Origin: a bacterium
GTDB lineage: Bacteria > Eremiobacterota > Eremiobacteria > Baltobacterales > Baltobacteraceae
Assembly (NCBI GenBank): GCA_021782295.1
Contig: JAJXVC010000044.1
Location: 1 to 10,841, forward strand
Length of the DNA: 10,841 nucleotides
Direction of reading: 5' to 3'
The translations under genes were made by a program, and so were the position numbers. The notes below the pieces were generated by a model. That model was given only the letters and a program-made list of their open reading frames with translations, did no database searches and was not told the DNA's origin. This document shows, piece after piece, positions 6,814 to 10,841 of this stretch; within the stretch, counting starts at the first letter, position 1, and every line of letters starts with the position of its first letter.

Positions 6814-7722
6814 ATGCCTACACCGATTCGTCGTCCCACCTTCGACGACATGAACCTCTCCACGGGCAAACGTGCCCGTCTCCATCGGCTGATGTACGAA
6901 CACGGGCCCGCAAACGGCACGCTGATGATCCTGCCGATCGACCAGGGACTCGAGCACGGCCCGATCGACTTCTTCGATAACCCGGATTCGCTCGATACCG
7001 ATTGGATCTATCGCCTCGCCGTCGAAGGGCGATTCTCGGGCATCGCGCTGCATGTCGGCCTTGCCGAAAAGTACCACCGTCACTATGCCGGGCGCGTTCC
7101 GCTCGTACTGAAAGTGAACGGGAAGACCAATCTTCCCCCCGACGACGAGGCGTTTTCGACGCTGACCTCCGGTGTCGAGGACGCGGTGCGCCTCGGTGCC
7201 GATGCGGTCGGCTACACGCTCTACGTCGGCAGCCCCTCGCAAGATGTCGATATCGCGCAATGTAACGAAGTGCGTCGCGAGTGCGAACGATACGGCATGC
7301 CGTTGATCGTATGGTCCTACCCACGCGGAAGCGCGGTGAAGGCAAAGGGCGGCGTCGATTCACTCTATGCAATCGATTATGCCGCACGCGTCGCCTGCGA
7401 GGTCGGAGCGGATATCGTGAAGCTCAACGAACCCAAATGGGAGCCTGAAGCCGCGGCAAAATCACCGAAGCCGTACAACTCGTTGACCTTTGACGATCTT
7501 GAAGGGCTTCGTCGCGTCGTCCGCTCCGCCGGCCGCACCTTGGTGCTCGTGTCGGGCGGCAGCAAAATGGGCGATGAAGCGACGATCCACAAAGCCCAGA
7601 TTGCGATGGAGGCCGGTTGCGTCGGCCTGATCTTCGGGCGCAATATGTGGCAGCGGCCCTGGGAGAGCGCGCTCTCGATGGCCGGCCGCATGCACGAACT
7701 CATGAAGGGCTATGCCCAGTAG
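6814..7722 (+). CDS. Class I fructose-bisphosphate aldolase, DhnA/FbaB type
   Basis: Cytoplasmic Schiff-base aldolase interconverting fructose 1,6-bisphosphate with dihydroxyacetone phosphate and glyceraldehyde 3-phosphate (302 aa, in the range of archaeal-type class I enzymes, shorter than E. coli FbaB). A TIM barrel is indicated by LPIDQGLEHGP (40-50, D43), VWSYPRG (166-172; W167 and Y169 correspond to the catalytic region), the probable Schiff-base lysine K203 in GADIVKLNEPK, and phosphate-binding VSGGS (246-250) and GLIFGRNMWQ (271-280). No metal-binding class II motif is seen. Two starts are possible: ATG 6814, touching the leader hairpin, or Met13 at 6850, where MNLSTGKR resembles the beginning of homologues; neither has a ribosome binding site. 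Related DhnA proteins also make deoxy-heptulosonate-type compounds, so the substrate is likely but not certain. Confidence 0.88.
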   Translation: MPTPIRRPTFDDMNLSTGKRARLHRLMYEHGPANGTLMILPIDQGLEHGPIDFFDNPDSLDTDWIYRLAVEGRFSGIALHVGLAEKYHRHYAGRVPLVLKVNGKTNLPPDDEAFSTLTSGVEDAVRLGADAVGYTLYVGSPSQDVDIAQCNEVRRECERYGMPLIVWSYPRGSAVKAKGGVDSLYAIDYAARVACEVGADIVKLNEPKWEPEAAAKSPKPYNSLTFDDLEGLRRVVRSAGRTLVLVSGGSKMGDEATIHKAQIAMEAGCVGLIFGRNMWQRPWESALSMAGRMHELMKGYAQ

Positions 7723-7775
7723 CGCTTGCTCGCTAGCGAAACTTGCAATCGAGCGCGAATAGTTAAGGATGTATA

Positions 7776-8015
7776 ATGCCAGAAACGACGACCGAACTCG
7801 CCGACCGCGTCAACGCGGCGCTCGATAAAGTACGACCGGGAATCGCCGCCGACGGCGGCGAGGTCTGGCTCGTTCGAATCGAGGGTTCGGTCGCGTTCGT
7901 GCAGATGCTCGGCGCGTGCGGCGGCTGCCCGGCCTCGCACTTCACCCTCAAAGGAGCGATCGAAGCGATCGTTACCGCCGAAGTCCCCGAGATCACCGAA
8001 GTCGTGCAGGTCTAA
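7776..8015 (+). CDS. NifU-like (Nfu) iron-sulfur cluster protein
   Basis: A 79-aa protein made only of the NifU C-terminal (Nfu) domain, which carries and delivers [4Fe-4S] clusters to apo-enzymes in the cytosol. It shows the full family pattern: ALDKVRPGIAADGGEVWLV (15-33), then the cluster-binding C48-x-x-C51 in GACGGCPASHFTLKGAIE, then EVPEITEVVQV at the end. The start has AAGGA (7765-7769) 6 nt upstream. It is 53 bp after the aldolase and 68 bp before the peptidase, same strand, with no functional link obvious. Stand-alone Nfu proteins of this size are common, so the gene is complete rather than truncated. Confidence 0.93.
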   Translation: MPETTTELADRVNAALDKVRPGIAADGGEVWLVRIEGSVAFVQMLGACGGCPASHFTLKGAIEAIVTAEVPEITEVVQV

Positions 8016-8072
8016 CAAGCACGACTTCTTTCTGTTGCTACGTCCAACCCGAGTTGGTAACTGATAGAAACG

Positions 8073-8078
8073 AAGGAG
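8073..8078 (+). promoter_or_regulatory. Ribosome binding site deciding the M61 peptidase start
   Basis: AAGGAG ends 5 nt before the ATG at 8084, which is followed at once by a signal peptide. The reading frame is open further upstream to 7916, but that part lies within the nfu gene. Confidence 0.85.
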
Positions 8079-8083
8079 AACGA

Positions 8084-9979
8084 ATGATCCGTCGAACGAT
8101 GACGGCGCTTGCGGCAGCGGCAATGATAACGCTTGCACCGCATATCGGCGCCGCAGCGACTGTGCAGTTGGTTCCCTCGCTTGCGACGGCGAGTAATCCG
8201 GAAACGCTGCTGCTCGATGCCCGCGAAGCACCGCGAGGCATCATGATCGCCCACCTCCATATTCCCGCCCGTCCCGGTACGTTCACGATCGTCTATCCGA
8301 AGTGGATCCCCGGCGAACACGGGCCCACGGGACCGATCGGCGATCTCGATATGCTATCGGTTCGCGTCAACGGGAAGAAGGTTCCGTGGCGCCGCGACCT
8401 CGTCAACATGTATGCGTTCCATATCGCCGTCCCCGCAGGCGCAAATGCCGTCGACGTCACCTTCCGCGAGATCCTCAATTCTCCGGGCGACGTCATGGGA
8501 ACGAGTAAGCTCGCCGTCGTTAATTGGAACCGCGACCTTCTCTATCAGAACAACACCAATAACCGCGATGTTATCGTAAAATCGTCGATCATTCTCCCGC
8601 AGGGCTGGCATTACGGCAGTTCGATGCCGGTTGCATCGCGTTCGGGACAGCAGATTGATTTCAAACCGGTAACGTTGGCATTCCTCGTCGATACGCCGCT
8701 GGACATGGGACAATACGTTCGCAAGATCGTCCTCTGGCAGCACGGCACGGCCAAACAGGTGCTCGATGCATTCGCCGACCATCCCGAAGATCTCGATTTT
8801 TCGAATAAACTCATCAAAGAATACAAACGGATGACGCCGCAAGCGCTCGCGCTCTACGGCGCGCGCCACTGGTACGTTTACCATTCGTTGCTCACCCTGA
8901 GCAATAAAATCGGTTTCCAGGGGATCGAGCACCATCAATCGAGCGACGACCGCGCTCCCGAAGACTTCATGACCAACCCCATGGAGCAATTTGCAGCCGG
9001 CGATTTGCTCACGCACGAATTTTCTCATTCGTGGAACGGGAAATATCGTCGCCCGTTCGATCTCTACCAGCCGAACTTCCAGATTCCCGAGCGCACCGAA
9101 TTGCTCTGGGTCTACGAGGGAATGAACCAGTACCTCGGCGACCTGCTTTCGTTCCGAATGGGCATTCGCAAAACATCGGAGTACCCGGAATATCTGGCCA
9201 GCATCTATGCGAGCATGGCGAACGAACCCGGGCGCGACTACCGCCCGATCATCGATCTCACCACCTCCGCTCCCTATCTCTATCAGTCGTACGGTGACTA
9301 CACGTCGTTGCGCCGCACGGCCGGTGATTTCTATACCGAGGGTGAGTTACTCTGGCTCGATGTCGATTCGATTATCCGTGAGAAATCACACGGAACGAAG
9401 TCGCTCGACACCTTCCTTCACCTCTACGCCGGGCCACCGAACACCGGCCCGATCACGAAGCTCTACAACCGCGCGCAGATCGAAGCACTGCTCGGGAAGG
9501 TGGTGCCCTATAACTGGCATGCCTTCTTCCAAAAATACGTTTACTCCGTATCCGCGCAGCCTCCCGATGCCCTCGCGCGCACGGGTTTCAAACTCGTCTA
9601 CACCGCAACGCCGAACAAATTCACCCAAGCGAACGAAACCCTCCGTCATTACATCGACGCATGGTATTCGCTCGGCCTCCGCCTGGCGATGAACGGCGGC
9701 ATCGGTGACGTGCGTCGCGGATCGCCTGCGTGGAGCGCCATGCTCTCCCCGCACGAAAAGATCGTCGCCGTTAACGGCCGTGCCTTCTCCGGCAAGGTTC
9801 TTACCCGCGCCCTCGTTCGTGCAGAGACGAGCAAAAAGCCGATCTCCTTACTGGTGGAATCGGATGGTTACTTCAATTCGGTGAACGTCAACTATGCCGG
9901 CGGCCCGCGCTATCCGCACCTCGTGCGCATCAAGGGCGTTCCGAACATGCTCGCCAAAATCATGGCGCGCAAAAAATAG
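8084..9979 (+). CDS. Secreted M61-family metallopeptidase with PDZ domain
   Basis: Exported zinc peptidase (631 aa) of the M61 glycyl-aminopeptidase family. It has a signal peptide (RR, hydrophobic 7-18, cleavage near G22-A25) and an N-terminal beta domain with the family pattern IVYPKWIPGEHGPTGP (69-84). The catalytic gluzincin domain has GIEHHQSS (280-287), zinc motif HEFSH (311-315) in HEFSHSWNGKYRRP, and third ligand E345 in LWVYEGMNQYLGDLL. A C-terminal PDZ domain (about 538-595) includes GDVRRGSPAW and EKIVAVNGRAF. All catalytic residues are present; the usual T in EGxTxY is N here. Expected in the periplasm or outside, cleaving short peptides with N-terminal Gly/Ala, by family analogy. 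The next gene, also secreted, starts one base after its stop and is probably co-transcribed. Confidence 0.93.
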   Translation: MIRRTMTALAAAAMITLAPHIGAAATVQLVPSLATASNPETLLLDAREAPRGIMIAHLHIPARPGTFTIVYPKWIPGEHGPTGPIGDLDMLSVRVNGKKVPWRRDLVNMYAFHIAVPAGANAVDVTFREILNSPGDVMGTSKLAVVNWNRDLLYQNNTNNRDVIVKSSIILPQGWHYGSSMPVASRSGQQIDFKPVTLAFLVDTPLDMGQYVRKIVLWQHGTAKQVLDAFADHPEDLDFSNKLIKEYKRMTPQALALYGARHWYVYHSLLTLSNKIGFQGIEHHQSSDDRAPEDFMTNPMEQFAAGDLLTHEFSHSWNGKYRRPFDLYQPNFQIPERTELLWVYEGMNQYLGDLLSFRMGIRKTSEYPEYLASIYASMANEPGRDYRPIIDLTTSAPYLYQSYGDYTSLRRTAGDFYTEGELLWLDVDSIIREKSHGTKSLDTFLHLYAGPPNTGPITKLYNRAQIEALLGKVVPYNWHAFFQKYVYSVSAQPPDALARTGFKLVYTATPNKFTQANETLRHYIDAWYSLGLRLAMNGGIGDVRRGSPAWSAMLSPHEKIVAVNGRAFSGKVLTRALVRAETSKKPISLLVESDGYFNSVNVNYAGGPRYPHLVRIKGVPNMLAKIMARKK

Positions 9980-9980
9980 A

Positions 9981-10556
9981 ATGACTCGACGGAGGATACT
10001 CCGAGCCTCAGGGCTCGCGTTGCTCCTCCTTCTCGCGTGGCTGGGCTCCGGTTCTATCGGGGCCCAGCGCGCGTGTGCGCACGACCCGCGCTTTGCATGC
10101 TCGCCGCGCAACGCCGCGCACGCGGTTCGCATCAACGACCCGACGAAATCGTGGGCCTTTTACGGCCGGCTCCGACCGCGGCAGAACGACGAGTATCGCT
10201 TCCGGCTCGAACGCGCTGCGACGGTGCCGTGGAACCTTCTCGTGGAAAAGAGCGACGCCGGAAATTCGGCACGCCCCGTCGCTACGCTGACCGATGCCGC
10301 GGGCACGACGATTGCGCGAGCGATGCTCGCGCATGCGCAATCGTTCTACGAACCGTTTTCGGGAATCAATTATCTCTCATCGCCGCCGGTGAATCTGCAT
10401 CTTGCGGCGGGCAGCTATCGCATCGACGTCGCGATGCAGGGCCCCGGCTCGGCGCAGCGCTACGTGCTGGCGATCGGCGCGAAGGAACGTTTTGGGCTCT
10501 GGGAGATTCCGTACGTGCTCGGTGCCATCTACCGTATTAAGACGCGCGGCTGGTAG
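9981..10556 (+). CDS. Secreted protein of unknown function, beta-rich
   Basis: I do not recognise this 191-aa protein. Residues 1-33 form a clear Sec signal peptide (MTRRR, then hydrophobic Leu-rich 11-21, candidate cleavage after A-C-A at 31-33 or G-A at 27-28). C32 and C40 are its only cysteines. The rest looks like a single beta sandwich: WAFYGRLRPRQNDEYRFRLE (57-76), LTDAAGTTIARAML and VNLHLAAGSYRIDVAM followed by RYVLAIG resemble the layout of bacterial pre-peptidase C-terminal (PPC) domains, which bind surfaces or substrates beside secreted proteases; this is inference. The conserved-looking tail (GLWEIPYVLGAIYRIK) may be amphipathic. The ATG at 9981 is one base after the peptidase stop, with no ribosome binding site, so translation is probably coupled. 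The frame extends upstream to 9894, but that would lie inside the peptidase and lacks the signal peptide at its start. Confidence 0.75.
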   Translation: MTRRRILRASGLALLLLLAWLGSGSIGAQRACAHDPRFACSPRNAAHAVRINDPTKSWAFYGRLRPRQNDEYRFRLERAATVPWNLLVEKSDAGNSARPVATLTDAAGTTIARAMLAHAQSFYEPFSGINYLSSPPVNLHLAAGSYRIDVAMQGPGSAQRYVLAIGAKERFGLWEIPYVLGAIYRIKTRGW

Positions 10557-10803
10557 CCTCTCCCGCGCACCGATCGCAGTACCATGCGACCGCGCCTTCA
10601 AATTTTGCCGGAGTCATATGTTCGCGCACGTTGCGCTTGCCGCATTTCGCGCAGGCAAAGCTCTGCCCCAAGGGCGGAACGATCGAGCCTTCACCGCGCT
10701 TGGCCACGTAGGCAACCAGATAAATAATCAACCCGAGCGTCAACGGCGCGAAGGCCATGAAGAGCCCTAACTGCGCGCCTGAAAGGGTGGCTCCTATCGT
10801 CAT
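10537..10803 (-). CDS. Small membrane-anchored zinc-ribbon protein, unknown function
   Basis: A predicted 88-aa protein with one hydrophobic segment (about 12-34, LGLFMAFAPLTLGLIIYLV), a basic turn KRGEG, then a four-cysteine zinc-ribbon with C51-x-x-C54-G and C76-x-x-C79 separated by about 21 residues. The Cys-rich tail is probably cytoplasmic by the positive-inside rule. I do not recognise a family; similar TM-plus-ribbon proteins are usually unannotated. The ATG at 10803 was chosen because AAAAGG lies 6 nt upstream (10810-10815); a GTG at 10824 would add 7 residues. A 7-bp inverted repeat lies just upstream. It converges on the secreted protein gene and their ends overlap by 20 bp. With no neighbour visible to the right, any operon is unknown. 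Confidence 0.65.
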   Translation of the reverse strand: MTIGATLSGAQLGLFMAFAPLTLGLIIYLVAYVAKRGEGSIVPPLGQSFACAKCGKRNVREHMTPAKFEGAVAWYCDRCAGEATSRAS

Positions 10804-10815
10804 AACGAGCCTTTT

Positions 10816-10837
10816 CTTTCGCACGTATGCGCGAAAG
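10816..10837 (-). repeat. Inverted repeat upstream of the zinc-ribbon protein gene
   Basis: CTTTCGC (10816-10822) and GCGAAAG (10831-10837) form a perfect 7-bp inverted repeat with an 8-nt spacer, extendable by a G-U and a C-G pair. It abuts the ribosome binding site of the small membrane protein, so it may be an operator or a leader hairpin. Role not shown. Confidence 0.4.
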
Positions 10838-10841
10838 TTCC

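Noticed and set aside
6061..6853. Overlapping plus-strand frames antisense to the dehydrogenase, one extending over the aldolase start
   Set aside because: Low-complexity Ser/Ala/Arg/Thr shadow products opposite a gene with intact cofactor and catalytic motifs.
7772..7777. Exact TATAAT just before the nfu coding sequence
   Set aside because: It overlaps the start codon and the ribosome binding site is upstream of it, so it cannot be this gene's -10 unless the transcript starts inside the gene.
8044..8057. CCAAC-CCGA-GTTGG small hairpin between nfu and the peptidase gene
   Set aside because: Only 5 bp, no T tract after it; too weak to call a terminator or operator.
7916..8083. N-terminal extension of the M61 peptidase
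   Set aside because: Overlaps nfu in another frame and would bury the signal peptide; ATG 8084 has AAGGAG at ideal spacing.
8354..9028. 224-codon minus-strand frame inside the M61 gene
   Set aside because: Antisense shadow; the plus strand carries the zinc motif and full domain order.
9894..9980. N-terminal extension of the secreted unknown protein
   Set aside because: Would overlap the peptidase gene and place the signal peptide internally.
1..10841. Search for CRISPR repeats, insertion sequences, tRNA/rRNA genes and attachment sites
   Set aside because: No regularly spaced repeats, transposase motifs or structural RNA signatures were seen on either strand.

Overview
The window is an ordinary, densely packed bacterial chromosomal segment. 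By eye it has high GC and a strong G/C bias at third codon positions, which explains the long antisense shadow frames. A signal-peptide-bearing OprD-type porin that ends in Phe shows a diderm (outer-membrane) organism. The gene mix (class I DhnA-type aldolase, stand-alone Nfu domain, secreted M61 peptidase, PhoB/PhoR-like pair, Tdh/Kbl) would fit an uncultivated soil phylum such as Eremiobacterota/WPS-2, but that assignment is only an impression; no rRNA or tRNA gene is present to support it.

Left two thirds (1-6723), all on the minus strand. In transcription order: a beta-hydroxyacid dehydrogenase (6723-5839), an OmpR-family response regulator (5842-5126, sharing an ATGA with the preceding stop), a PAS-containing PhoR-like histidine kinase (5119-3941, 6-nt gap), the phosphate-transport ATPase PstB (3861-3067), an OprD-type porin (2935-1379) with a candidate regulator-binding site upstream and an intrinsic terminator downstream, and the threonine-catabolic pair tdh (1273-218) and kbl (221 to beyond the window edge), again sharing an ATGA. 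The natural reading is a Pho-type sensory module next to part of the phosphate uptake machinery, followed by a separately transcribed threonine-to-glycine pathway. pstS, pstC, pstA and phoU are not in the window.

Right third (6814-10556), on the plus strand: class I fructose-bisphosphate aldolase, a 79-aa NifU-like Fe-S protein, a secreted M61 peptidase with a C-terminal PDZ domain, and a secreted beta-rich protein of unknown function starting one base after the peptidase stop. The 90-bp divergent gap before the aldolase carries two overlapping, mutually exclusive GC-rich hairpins that run right up to its first ATG. At the right edge a small membrane-anchored zinc-ribbon protein (10803-10537, minus) converges on the last plus-strand gene and overlaps it by 20 bp.

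There is no mobile element, CRISPR array, RNA gene or gene-free stretch over 300 bp. I see no clear evidence of a novel multi-gene system. The items most worth a second look are the aldolase leader hairpins, the palindrome/11-bp repeat before the porin, the enzyme-regulator translational coupling, and the altered structural zinc site in Tdh.
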